64,000 nucleotides of DNA, taken from positions 105,659,515 through 105,723,514 of the forward strand of contig OY998177.1 of the NCBI GenBank assembly GCA_963921935.1, written 5' to 3'. Position 1 is the stretch's first letter. The number at the start of each line of letters is the position of its first letter. The notes beneath the pieces are model-generated. The model was not told where the DNA came from and ran no database searches. It saw nothing but the letters and a program-made list of their open reading frames with translations. A program made the translations under genes and the position numbers. The stretch comes from Galeruca laticollis. Taxonomy: Eukaryota; Arthropoda; Insecta; Coleoptera; Chrysomelidae. Shown in pieces: positions 43,578 through 54,994 of the stretch.

Positions 43578-46151
43578 TGTTACGGTTGATACGAGAAAAT
43601 AGTTAATTCGCGAATTAACCGACTAAAACGCCAATTAACCGAATGTCAAGGATAAAACCCGAATATGTCAGAGTTCCGCTCTTGTTTCGCATATTATCCA
43701 GCGCAAACAGGTTAAAACGCGAATTACCCAAAAGCAACCGCATAGAACGCTTATTGTCTCAGTTTTTTGTCGTTTGTCAACATGGCTGGTAATACTGAAA
43801 GTGTAAACAATTTTAAAACGCGTCTCAATGAAGAGTTTTTCAAAGTTGCAGTTATCAAAAGTGCAAATACCGGATATTTAAATAGTGACGAATATAAGAA
43901 TACAATTGAATGTGTTAAACTGGCAAAGAATACCGCCTCCAAAACTTCCCAACAATATCGCCGCATGAAACGTTATGATGTGTGTTCCATAGGCGGCGTT
44001 GAAAAATTAATTACCCCTATAAAACCAAATGAACAAGACTTTCAATATTATGTAGCCAATGAGGATTTTTTTTATATTATCCACGCAACTCATTTGGCTA
44101 TTGGACATGCTGGTCGCAATAGAATGGTTCAGGAGCTGAAGAAAAAATATAAAAATATTACCCAGGAGAGTATATCTATTTACCTTAGTTTATGCACCTC
44201 ATGCTTAATGAAACAAAAATCTATGAAAAAGGGATTAGTTGTGAAACCCATTATTCATTCCGAAATGAACAGCCGATGTCAAGTAGATCTCATTGACATG
44301 CAATCGAATCCTGATGGGCAGTATAAATTCATACTAGTCTATCAGAATTATTTAACAAAGTTCGTACAATTGAGACCCCTGGAATCCAAAACAGCTGATG
44401 AAGTGGCCACAACAATACTTAATATATTTTGTATATTCGGTGCACCAATGATTCTTCATTCTGACAATGGACGTGAGTTTTGTAACCGTATACTGGAGTA
44501 ATTAAAAAGTATGTGGCCTGGACTTAAACTAGTTACCGGAGAACCTCGCCATAGCCAATCACAGGGAAGTGTAGAAACATGCAACCGAGACGTAGAAAAA
44601 ATTCTAGCGACATGGCTGAAAGATAATAACACAAATAACTGGTCGGATGGTCTTAAATTTGTTCAAGTAATGAAAAATCGTGCATATCATGACGGGATAA
44701 AGCGTTCACCGTACAGAGCAATGTTTGGTATGGAATTGAAGATTGGCTTATTAGATTCCAAACTACCCAAAGAGTTTATTGAAGGAATTATTTCCGAGGA
44801 AGAGCTCTTAGATATAGTGAAAAATACCAGCACGGAAAATACTCTGGATGAAAATGACGTAGATCTAAATGAAAACATATTTAATATGGAAGAAATAGGC
44901 ATTGATAAGACAATTAATCAAACATTTAAAAAAATACAGATATACAAGTTAGCGGTCAAATGAAACATAAAAATTATGAAATTGTGGAAGAGGAAAAGGA
45001 AGAGTCAGAATATTATGATATACCAAATGAGAATATACAGATTGAAATAATTGATGTACCAAATTCGGCAGAAACAGTTGAAAATCACCAAAATAGAGTC
45101 CTTCAAGTAATCGAAGTTCACGAAAACAACATGCAAAATATTAACTATATTGAAGATAATAATAAAGTGAGGGAAGAACGAAGCGACATAACTGATGTGT
45201 TAAATGAGTGTCTATGTCAAACTGGAGATGAAAAGTGTGATATTTGTGTGAAGCAGTTCAGTATTTTGGAAAATAGGTAGAGCACAAGCTAAAAAATGTT
45301 TGGAGAAACAATCTGAAAAAATGAAACGTATATCGAAAGAAAAATTTCCATCTTGTTGCGTAGGAGATACAGTCAGAGTCCCTATTCCAAATTTAGATAG
45401 AGGACGTTGTGACTTCAATAATGCATTGCTGACGATTGTACACGCTGATAATGACAAAGGATATTATGAATTAGGTAACGAAAACGGTACTATTCGTGAA
45501 AAGTACTCTAGAAATTAATTTGCTGTTTGCAAACGAAAGTTAATTCCATTAGAGTGTGTGTCAAGTGAAAAAAAATGCCAAAAACCAGTCAATTTCCGGA
45601 GGACAGGGATTTCAAAAATGTAACTGTAAAAGCAAATGTTTCACCAAAAAATGTAGATGTAAGTCGAAAAATCTGTTATGTAATTCTAAGTGCCATTCAA
45701 GCCTATCCTGTTCCAATAAGTAATATGTAGTAAAAGTAGGTACCTATAAGTTTTGATCCATAGGTATTAAACTTTAACCTATAAGCCTTTCGATTTTTTT
45801 ATTGAGAATATAACTATTTCTTTTTTGTTATCATAATTTCAGAGAACATATTTTATTATTCTGTATTACTTATGTAATAAAAATCACAGCTCAGTACCTA
45901 TACGCACGTCTATGAATGAATGAATGCGACATTAATAATTGCTTACTGAACTTATTACCCGGCTAATTCGCGAAAGAGCCAAGTGTTATCGGATATAACT
46001 GATCATATTGTCTAAATCGCGTTTCAACCAAATAATTTGCGAATATTTTTCAATTATTGTTATTTCTTCCGTAATAACCGGCTGTATTGGATAATTCGCG
46101 TTTTAGCCGGTTAATTCGCGAATAAACTATTTTCTTGTATTAACCGTAACA
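43578..46151 (+). mobile_element. Ginger-type DNA transposon with TIRs and TATA target duplication
   Basis: The left end TGTTACGGTTGATACGAGAA and right end (read inward) TGTTACGGTTAATACAAGAA continue as AAATAGTTxATTCGCGAATT and AACCGxCTAAAACGCxAATT, giving TIRs of about 65 bp. TATA flanks both sides (43574-43577 and 46152-46155), a 4-bp duplication as expected for Ginger. Subterminal copies of a CGCGAATTAACC-like motif recur inside both ends. The body is 2,574 bp and encodes a gypsy-like integrase. It lies in the 3' LTR of the gypsy element. Confidence 0.9.
43782..45723 (+). pseudogene. Ginger transposase: integrase-like DDE enzyme with C-terminal CXC domain (KRBA2-like)
   Basis: The start is ATG 43782 (MAGNTESVNN). 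A zinc-binding HHCC finger (H104, H109, C138, C141 of HATHLAIGHAG...LCTSC) precedes the catalytic core: RCQVDLIDMQS (D169/D172), LHSDNGREFC (D228) and, after a TAA at 44499, SQGSVETCNRDVEK (E265), a DD36E spacing. A frameshift near 44955 continues as an acidic region (44960-45280) and another break leads to CVGDTVRVPIPNLDRG and YYELGNENG (45300-45518). After a further stop and frameshift the end reads GQGFQKCNCKSKCFTKKC, then RCKSKNLLCNSKCHSSLSC, a CXC-type cysteine-rich zinc domain, closing at TAA 45721. This layout matches proteins annotated as KRAB-A-domain-containing 2-like, which derive from Ginger elements (from memory). Confidence 0.88.
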
Positions 46152-46155
46152 TATA

Positions 46156-48737
46156 TATGGAATACAATAAGTATTGTTCTGTTAAAAATATATTTTCCTA
46201 TTAATGTCAGAACAACACATGAGCTTTCATTTCGTCACCCTTGTAATACCACATGATAAAGGTTTTATTTTTACAGACAATACAAGCAAATTATGCCAAT
46301 ATTAACTTTTATAAATTTCCAACTCGGAAAACTCAATGTACAAAATAAACTTGACGATATTTCAATTCATTGAACCAATATATAAATTCAATTTATTGTG
46401 AAACTTACCCGCCAAAATACTCAAAAGTAGTTTTCAGTCTTCTCAAAACTCCTCGAAACTTCACTTAGAAACATCTATTACTAACGATATCAACAACAAA
46501 CACCTTTGTCTAAATATCTCCGAAAAATTGAGCACGTGCTTTTTCCGATAAAATTTATCGTAAACGTTTTATTACCAACGAACGCGGTATCCACGTACCG
46601 TTTCAAAAAAGCGTCACGCGGCAACTAGAAATCGGATGCTGCGAAAAGAAGACGCATACCATCCTAAGTGGCGGGAATTATCAAAGCGCATGCTTCAACA
46701 TAACTTCTTTGCCGTCAAATTCACCGCCTACTGCCTCCTTTTTCAATGGTCGTTAATTATGAAGAGTGTTAAAACTGTGTGGAATTCAGATGATAGTTGA
46801 GAAATAAAAAAGTGATGTAATTTTCGAAAAAACTCGATAGGATGAAATGTGAAACCAATTCACGAAATATTAGGGATGATTAAAGATTCATTCATTCATA
46901 ATTAAACAACAATAAACAATTGAAATAGTTTATTGGAATATATTGTATGTACTTGTAGTGAGAGGAAAATTGCAGTTTTCTCGAAGTAAATTGCAGTTTT
47001 TGATAGAGAAATTTAAAGTAACATAAAAAATTAACAAGAAGTTGACCACTTTAAAAGACATGTTAATTGGTATTTTAAATGAAAAGCTGTGAGAATAATA
47101 ACACAGAAGTTTGAAGTCACATAAGAAAATTGCGGCTTAAATAGAAAATGTGAGAAATAAGCTACGAAGAAAATATTCAGCGGAGTTAATTAGGAAGCAA
47201 AATAGAAATATGTCAAATAACTTATGAGAAAATGTTTTACCCGTTATTCAAGCCAATCAGATGCCTTGAATTTGACAGGTTGCTATGACACGTGACCTAA
47301 GTGCAAAATTAATAAGTGATAACTTCCCTAGCTTGACAGCTGTCACGTGCAGATGCCAGAATAACAAAAGTGAAGATTATTTTTGACAATTTAAAAATAA
47401 GTACAAGTTATTTATTGTTGACAGCATCAATTATCATTGCAAGTGTTGTTGAAGTTCATTTCCCACTTTGTTTTTCGTCAATGGCGAATAAAATGAAGAG
47501 CTGTGGGTTTTTTTCACTGAACGTATGTATTTCATGAAATAAAAGTAATAGTTCGATACGATTTTCCTTTTCTCAGCACTGGATTTATGGGTAAAATTTG
47601 GTATAATTTCACGAAGAATATTGCTCATATCTTTGAATAGATCTTCTTCTCATTTTTCTTCTTCTAATGCGTATCCATTGATGGATGTTTGCGATAACAT
47701 TTTCCATTGCTTCTCTATTCCTTGCGGTGAGTATTAACTATTGTACATCGTGTAGCCCTGTCCAATGTCTGATGTTTCGCAGTCAAGACATTTTTTAAGT
47801 GGAATAAAACTTTCGTTGTATTTCGTGTAAATTTTAATAAAATTTTAAAATCGTAGCAAATCGCTTTCAACTGTTAAGTCATCATCAGTGCTTTCCTACA
47901 AGCAAGTAAACCAATAAATTTAATGAAAAAGAAAAATTAGAATATAGAAGTGAGGTTACTTACTCGTCAGGTAGGATGAATCCACAAAATTTTCCATACA
48001 ACGAAAACCAGTTGAACCTATTAAAAAACAACTAATCAATTAAAAAATTCTTATCTAAAATCCATCCCCATAAGGAATTAATAAAGACTATAAATTACAA
48101 ATCTAACATGATGTGGTGACAAATCAACTTGTGCGTGAGTGAGTACCTACCTGTTCAGATGATAAATAATTACTCCGCAACTAAACTCAAAATTTGGGAG
48201 ATTGCGAGTTCAAATAATCATCTGTGTGTTAGAAAAGTGGTGAACAGGTGGTAGAGTGATTGTACAAATGGAGGCGACAAGAACAAAGTAAGATTAACGT
48301 ATTTATATAGTTGTTTATATGGGAAAAAGTACCTAACCATCATATAGAATTTATTTATAAGTATAAAGCAGTTTCAGTTATATATATTTACAAAGTCTAT
48401 TATCCTAAATAATGTTATATTATGAGGGCTAAGTTTGGAGTAATGTAAAGAGGGTGCTAGTTAGGATTAAATTAAACATTCAACAATAACAAAAAATACA
48501 TATTTGGATAATTAGTAACATCTGATAATAAACATTAAATCGAAGACGAGTTTTTACCATTCATACTACAACAGGAAAGAACTGCTACAAATATAAGCGA
48601 TAGAAATTTGGAAAAGACACAAGGTCGGCTTTAAATAATCAGAAAGTACATTTGAAACAATAATTTAATACAGAAACGAAATCAGTTATCTCTGAGTGGG
48701 CTAGGGGTCGAATTGTAGTAGACCCTTTGTAAAAAAA
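46156..48737. other. Gypsy LTR remainder then long gene-free stretch
   Basis: The first part (46156 to roughly 46240) should be the right half of the gypsy 3' LTR. The rest has no supportable gene; a 64-codon minus frame at 47434-47628 has no motif. On the minus strand near 47895-47855 lies CTGATGATGACTTAACAGTT then GAAAGCG, resembling the motif at 28152. The segment at 47640-47800 resembles an RTE 3' region in style but I could not assign it. Confidence 0.4.
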
Positions 48738-48785
48738 CTACAGAAGAGACACGGATTTCGTGGACGTTTGAGAAGATAAAGAAAA

Positions 48786-49475
48786 TGTATCAAGAAAACG
48801 GGTCGGACACTGAAGAGGAGTAGAAGAGAAAGAGAATTGAAGCAGATTAAAGCTTCGGAAGAAGCAAGAAACAGAAAGAGGATAAAGGGAGAGTGGATAC
48901 GGAAACAACTATGATCAAAATGATGAAGGAACTGATGTTAATGAATGATGATATGATGGAAGAGATAAAACAATTGAGAAAAGAAAATGGAGAAACAAAT
49001 AAGCAGCTGTTAGAGATAAAACACGAAAATCTGAAAATAAAGGAGGAAATTAAAGCATTAAATGAAAAAGTAGAACACTTAAAAAGAGTTACTAAAACGA
49101 AAAACCTGATCATTACTGGAATAGAAGTGAATACAAATGAACATATTTCTCTAAAGCAAAAGAAAGAAACATTCATAGCAAAAGAAATACAAGTGGACGT
49201 TAAAATAAGAAGCGCTCAGAAAATAGGGGAAAAGATGTGCTTAATTGAAATGGAAAACATAACAGATAAAATTGATATCTTGAAAAATAAAAGCAGACTG
49301 AGACATCTCCGGGAAAAATTTTCATTGAGTCGGATCTTACCAAGAAAGAACAGGAAGTACAAAAAATAATCAGAGGAAAGGCTAAGGAAGAAAAAGATAA
49401 GGGCAAACAAACAAAAGTAGGTTACAAGAAATTAATAGTAAATGATATAGTATGGAAATGGAATGATGAACAATA
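48786..49475 (+). pseudogene. ORF1 of RTE-like copy B
   Basis: After MYQENGSDTEEE and a stop, the main frame (48893-49369) has a coiled coil (MIKMMKELMLMNDDMMEEIK, QLRKENGETNKQLLEIKHEN), then TKNLIITGIEVNTNEHISLK (RRM start) and QKIGEKMCLIEMENITDKI. A frameshift near 49315 continues as IFIESDLTKKEQEVQKIIRG and TKVGYKKLIVNDIVWKW. It aligns block for block with ORF1 of copies A and C. One stop and one frameshift. Confidence 0.75.
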
Positions 49476-49636
49476 ACAGTTACAGCTCAACCAAAAAAAC
49501 TAGTAGACACACGTGACAATACGATTCCGGCATCGACTCAAACAATGAACAAGGTACAGGATTACAAGAAAAGAGGTAAAGAAAAGAATCGCGAGAAAGA
49601 AATAATTTAAAAGAAAATAAAGTTATAAATATAGCA

Positions 49637-50110
49637 ACATGGAACGTGCGAGGAATATACGGAGACGGGGACATAACAAATTTAGTAAAGGAAGCAAAAA
49701 GATACAATATAGAAATTCTAGCGCTGCAGGAGACACATTTAAAAAATAGTAATATAAAATAAATGCAGGAATATGTCCTATTTACAAGTGAAAATGAAAA
49801 AAGACGATTTGGTACAGGCTTTGTAGTCAGTAAAAATATAAAAGGACAAATCACACACTTCCAAGCGATCTCAGACAGAATATGCAAACTACAGTTTACT
49901 GGAAATGACAAAAACATAACAATCGTTAACTTTCATGCACCTACAGAAGAGAAAACTGATGAAGATAAAGATGCATTCTATGAACAACTGGAAGAAATTA
50001 TTGACAGAATACCAAAAGGCAATGTAAAAATAATAATGGGAGATGCAAATGCAAAAGTAGGAAATGAAGACATATTTAGAACTATAACGGGAGGCGGAAG
50101 CAAACATAAT
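49637..50110 (+). pseudogene. APE endonuclease of RTE-like copy B, 5' part
   Basis: NIATWNVRGIYGDGDITNLV (the TWNVRG block), ILALQETHLKN (catalytic E block), then FGTGFVVSKNIKGQ, ISDRICKLQF, ITIVNFHAPTEEKTDEDKD, IPKGNVKIIMGDANAKVGNE (GDxN block) and GGSKHND, where the Penelope-like insert begins. The rest of the domain resumes at 51194 as SNDNGFRLIN-like residues and HEGTWIIPGTN, NQIDHVLIG. The frame has one stop before MQEYVLF. Confidence 0.85.
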
Positions 50111-51193
50111 GATACATAGAGCTTTTTCAGTTCCTATGAACAAATGTAATTTTGATAGAGAGATTAATACAATTAGACAAATAGCAAGATCCAACGGTTA
50201 TCCATTAAATATGATAGATAAGCTAATTAGTAAAAAAGAGGAAAAAGTGGCATTACAACTAATATTTCCTAAACAAGCTGATGAAATAAAAACTTATAAA
50301 ACCATCACATATGCAGGAAGTATTTCTAATGATATTTAGATAATATCTTCAGCAACGAATAGAACAACTTCTTTTGAAACAGAAAGAAACGTTAGTACAA
50401 AATTGTTAAATGTAAAAACAAAGATACCACTATTAAAGAAGTCAGGTATATATAAACTCAAATGTCCAGAATGTAATGCTGTCTATTTGGGTCAGACCCT
50501 TAGGAATTTTGAAATCCGATACAGTGAACACTTACGAGCATACAGGTTAAAAGAACCAGATAAATCCCACTACGCAAAACATCTACTTGACACCAATCAT
50601 TCATTGACACCTAACATAAAACTAGAAGTGCTGCATATTTGTGAAAAGAAACAATAATTGGATTTCCTTGAAGAATTGGAAACTAGAAGACATTTTAGAA
50701 ACCCACAATATGAAGTTGTCAATGAACAGTTAAATTTAGGGAGTTCTCCACTAATAAACTGTCTTCTTAAGCGATAATTGTAAAGATCAGCAGATATAGT
50801 TTTCCTGGTTTTCTATATCATTGCACAGTTATACTGATCTTAATTGGAAAAATGATATCCAGGATATCACCATAGGGCTAATAATATCTAAGCTTCAATA
50901 TTTGTAATATCACATCTTCTTCTTTTTTCTATAAACATATATTAAGTCAATCACAAGTTAGGTCACTTCTTGGTCTAGCCAAAAATAACTACTAAACATC
51001 AGGTAGGCATCAAATAAAATGTAACTTCTGTCATTCTGACGATGATATTAATTTATCGAAACAATTGTCAATTTTTTAGAATTTTCAATAAATTTTTGTT
51101 ATATTGTGGAATTAACTAGAAACCGTGAGTTTCATTTAAAACACTGATATGAGCAGATTCCACTAAGTAAGGGTTGAGACTGTTAATTTCGTT
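50111..51193 (+). mobile_element. Penelope-like element fragment inserted in copy B
   Basis: AAACATAAT occurs at 50102-50110 and again at 51194-51202, where the interrupted endonuclease resumes, so 1,083 bp are inserted with a 9-bp target duplication. The insert encodes the 3' part of a Penelope-like polyprotein, so it is 5'-truncated. It ends in AT-rich 3' sequence. Confidence 0.85.
50120..50780 (+). pseudogene. GIY-YIG endonuclease region of a Penelope-like element
   Basis: Penelope-like elements combine an RT with a GIY-YIG nuclease that opens the target. Here the RT C-terminus gives FDREINTIRQIARSNGYPLN and QLIFPKQADEIKTYKTITYA; after a stop at 50337 come LLKKSGIYKLKCPECNAVYL and GQTLRNFEIRYSEHLRAY, the GIY...YIG core with the family's CxxC inserted between the two motifs (YIG reads YLG here). 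KSHYAKHLLDTNHS is the usual downstream His/Asn block, followed by a stop and LDFLEELETRRHF. The Arg in NFEIRY matches the catalytic Arg position. Confidence 0.85.
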
Positions 51194-51202
51194 AAACATA
51201 AT

Positions 51203-53478
51203 ACGAGTAACGATAATGGTTTTAGATTAATCAATATGGCTATAGAAAAGCAAATGAAGATTATGAGTACACATTTCAAAAGGAATAATATACACGAAGG
51301 AACTTGGATAATTCCAGGCACTAACGAATCAAACCAAATTGATCACGTGCTAATAGGGAAAAAAGATGCCATATAAATAAAAAATGTAAAATCGTATAGG
51401 GGTGCCGATATAGACTTTGACTATTTTCTAGTAATGGCTAAATTTGAACTAACAGAAACAGATAAAAGAAAAATTAGAAAAAACATAAGAACGGTGAAAT
51501 ATTACATGGAAGAATTGCAACATCCTCAAGTAGCCGGTAAATACAGATCTAAAATCGAGAAATACTTAGAACCAACTAGGGAAACAGAATTAGAACAGGG
51601 TGTAGAGACGAAATTATCACGGATGGAAACAGCAATTTTGAAAGCGTCAGACAAAAGCTTAAACGCCATAAAGACTACCAAAAGGAAGATCTGGCTTGAC
51701 GACGAATGTATGGAAGAAATAAGTAAGAAAAGAAGTTTATGGAAAAAATATCTACAGACCGGGAAAGAACGGTAAAACGGGAATACATTGAACAGACGAA
51801 AGATGCAAAAATGATTTGCAAAACTAAGAAAAGAGAACACGATGAAAACAGAATAAAAATAATGGAAGAAAAATACTGGAGACAAGACATTAGAAATTTC
51901 TACAAGGATGTGAAAGAAATAAATAAAGGACACAGGCCAGAAACACCATACATCAAAGATGGAAACGGTAAACTGCTAGGAGCAAAAACTAAAATAATAA
52001 GAAGATGGAAAAGCCATATTGAAGAGCTATTAAAAGTAAATGCAGAACTAGAAACAGAAGAAAGAGAAGACGTTCCATTGGGAGAAGAAAACCGTTGCGA
52101 AGATGAAGAACCTACACGAGCAGAAATAGAAGAAATTATTCACAATATGAAAAATAATAAAGCCACAGGATTCAATAGTATTACAGCAGAAAACTTGAAA
52201 TACGGAGGTATTGTATTAAAAAGAGAAATTACTAAGTTAATACGAGATGTTAGGAGGACTGAACATATGCCAGAAGGGTGAAAAAAAGCAGTAATTCTAC
52301 CGATATACAAGAAAGGTGACATTTCACATTGCAACAATTACAGAGGCATAGCACTACTTGATTGCATGTACAAAGTACTAGCCACACTGATAAAAAGACG
52401 ATTAGGAACTTATACAGAAAAGATAACCGGCGAGTACCAGTGTGGATTTCGTAAGGCTAGAGGATCAACAGACCAAACTTTCTTACTGAAACAAGTTACG
52501 AATACGAGATTCCTACATATATGCTGTTTATCGACTTTAAGGCAGCCTATGACACGAAAACAGGACTAAGCTATTGAGAGTCTTAAGGGAATACAAAATT
52601 CCAGAGAAGCTATGCAAACTAGTGGAAATGACACTCAAGCAGACAAGAAATATAGTAAGAGTAGAAGGGGAAGAATCAGAAGAATTTGATACAACCCAAG
52701 GACTGAGGCCAGGAGACCCCCTATCTACCATGCTATTCAACATAGCATTAGAAGATGTTATAAGAAAGAGCAAAATCAACCGTCGGGGTACATTACTGAA
52801 CAAAAGCCACCAATGTTTGGCATATGCAGATGACGTGGTTTCATTATCTAGAAAAGAAGAAGAATTGATGAAAATAGCTAAAGATCTAGTGACAGCAGCA
52901 CAAGAAGTGGGGTTGGAGATAAATGAAGCAAATAGACAGTACATGAAACTAAGAAATAAAACAGTAACGGAAGAGCCTGACACATTACGGCTAGAGCTAC
53001 AGCACGATAAAATAATACAAATAAAGGACACCAAGAACTATATGTATCTAGGTGTCCCAATAAATGAGGAATGTGAGGAAGAAGCAGAAATCGATCTTAG
53101 ACTGGCCAAGGGCAATAGATGTGCTGGAGGATTACTCAAAATCTTGAGATCAAAACAAGTCACACGAGCAACAAAGAAAAGAATTTATAAAACAATATTA
53201 AGACCGACAGTGCTATACGGATGTGAAACATAGGTTTTGAATAAGAAGCAGAAATCCAAACTCGAAATCTGGGAGAGGAAGATATTAAGGAAAATTTATG
53301 GCGGAAAAAAACATAAGAAGGATGGGAGAGGCGCACAAATAGGAAGTTGTATGATCTATACAATGACTCAACAATAATTGAAGTAATCCAATTAAAAAGA
53401 CTGCAGTGGTTAGGTCACTTAGAACGGATGGAACAGTCAAGAGATGTAAAAGAAGTAGCATGTAAAAGAAAGGTTTGA
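51203..53478 (+). pseudogene. Endonuclease end, linker and reverse transcriptase of RTE-like copy B
   Basis: After the insertion: FRLINMAIEKQMKIMSTHF, HVLIGKKDAI, a DIDFDYFLVMAKF block in place of SDHFL, then a linker with IWLDDECMEEISKKRSLWKK. The RT starts NKATGFNSITAENLKYGG; after a stop come AVILPIYKKGD, CNNYRGIALLDCMYKVLATL, GEYQCGFRKARGSTDQTFLL, a degraded motif A, TTQGLRPGDPLSTMLFNIAL, CLAYADDVVSLSRK (motif C, 52823), NYMYLGVPINEECEE, RPTVLYGCET, a stop, SKLEIWERKILRKIYGG and LQWLGHLERMEQSRD. At least three frame breaks. The motif A segment is frameshifted near 52530-52570. Confidence 0.83.
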
Positions 53479-53479
53479 A

Positions 53480-54359
53480 ACTACGATAAAAGTTCAGCCA
53501 CATGTAGGTTAAAACATGTTTCGATAATTTTTAAATATTCAAATAAAACTCGAAATAGTTGGGGGTGCACATTTTAGATGTGACATCCTCTATAAAACAG
53601 ATGGGGGATCGTTTTCTGGATTTCAAACTCCTATCTACTTTAGGTATCCAAAACCCAAAAACTGAAAATGAATATTGCATGACCCTTTAACATGATCTTA
53701 GTTAATACAAGTACTTTCAGAATAATGATTTTTGTAAGTCTTTTGTAGAATTTCCTAGAGAGGACATCAAAGAAAATATCTATAGGTTCCACCCTTATTC
53801 TACAATAAACAAAATTTGATAATTATTTTTATCAGTGTCATTATACTAAATTATTCATTATCAGTATTCAAAGCATAATAACGAACTGTTGCGATCTTTT
53901 TATTGGTTTCATAAAACAATCCACTAAAAATTTCACTTATTTTCTCAATTATTATCATAAATTGTATGGCTTGTGAATAGTAAACTGTTTGCTCAAAAAT
54001 AAAATTAATTAGTACCTTCGACAATGGAGAATTATGAGGAAGAATAGATTTTCTTTGAAAAACATTAAAATCTCTTTCACTCATTATTTTCCAGAAGTAT
54101 TTGTTTTATTTCAAGATTCCTAAATGGGTTTTATACTTTCTAACTTGGACAGAAGAAGGTATTAAAACATAAGGGAGGTTTGAAAGAACTAAGGTTAAGA
54201 CCCCAAAATGACTAAGATGTTAAAGATTCTATATCAAAACCTTAATAAAGAAACGATTCAAGAAAGGTCGTGCTCAATGGGCTGCAACGTACGACATATC
54301 TAACAGGCACAATACCTTGTGGTGGTGGTGGGTTGAGAGGCGGCATTATAAAGAATATG
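53480..54359. other. Gene-free stretch
   Basis: A 77-residue minus-strand frame (54084-53851) has no recognisable motif and could be chance or a decayed exon. No repeat structure seen. Confidence 0.4.
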
Positions 54360-54990
54360 ACTTATTGAGCAATGGTGCTTATCAGTGGGGCTAAATATAA
54401 ACCCGAACATAACCACAATATTTCCATTTACCTAGAAAATGAAGCTCCCAGCTATGAAATCCCTATCTGTTAACGGAGGAATCATAGAATGGATATCTGA
54501 AGTTTAGTATCTTTGGTTAACTCTAGACAATAGGCTTCTGTAGAATAAGCACGTTGAAATAACTTCTAATGAAGCATTAAACGTACTGATGGCGTGCAGA
54601 AACCTAACTCTTCAGATCTAGGGTGTATTGGCAATAGCTTGGCATACCAAAACAGACCAGAACAGCACGACGAAGACCCTCGACAAATTTTGAATGCTTT
54701 CTTGTGTGTGCAGGACTGGAGCTATGAGAACGTGCCCAAAAAGGGCACTTGAGATCATTACAGATGTCACACATATTCATCTGGTAATAGAAAGATCGGC
54801 AATGAGGCCATTCTTAGAATATCTAGGGTATGTTCAGACAACGGGAGGCTGGTTTTCTCTAACAAAGTAAGTATATCACACCAGCGAATCTTTCCACTAA
54901 CGAAATGATCAAGAAAGTAAGCATCGAAAAGGACTTTACTATGATGCTAAGTAAGGAGAAATACTGGGAAGGGAATACACCATCTAACCT
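54360..54990 (+). pseudogene. Second relic of the non-LTR RT family seen at 27149
   Basis: IEQWCLSVGLNINPN, KLPAMKSLSVNGGIIEW, NKHVEIT, CRTGAMRTCPKRALEIITD and HLVIERSA follow the 27149 relic nearly block for block. A deletion after NLT removes the 'NPKILRWMYAMIVRPEITYG' segment. Several stops and frameshifts. It is older or more damaged than the other copy. Confidence 0.75.
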
Positions 54991-54994
54991 CTTA

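Larger units (their letters stand above)
48738..53478 (+). mobile_element. RTE-like non-LTR retrotransposon, copy B (interrupted by a Penelope-like insertion)
   Basis: 5' UTR phrase CTACAGAAGAGACA shared with copy A, ORF1 (48786-49475), endonuclease (49637-50110), an inserted Penelope-like fragment (50111-51193) bounded by a 9-bp duplication, then endonuclease remainder, linker and RT (51194-53478). Plus strand. No clear (TA)n tail at the 3' end. Confidence 0.82.

Noticed and set aside
43767..43781. Ginger ORF start at 43767
   Set aside because: That codon is TTG; the first ATG in frame is 43782 and gives the expected N-terminus.
49480..49917. Long minus-strand frames opposite RTE-like ORFs (also 52537-53034, 55858-56238, 57904-58414, 62849-63244)
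   Set aside because: They are antisense shadows of purine-rich coding sequence; translations are Phe/Leu/Ser-rich with no motifs.
51036..51062. Hammerhead ribozyme in the Penelope-like tail
   Set aside because: The core order CTGANGA...GAAA is present but the base following CTGANGA cannot form the required stem II closing pair, so I report only the motif similarity.
53851..54084. 77-residue minus-strand ORF as a gene
   Set aside because: No motif, no splice context and length within chance for AT-rich DNA.
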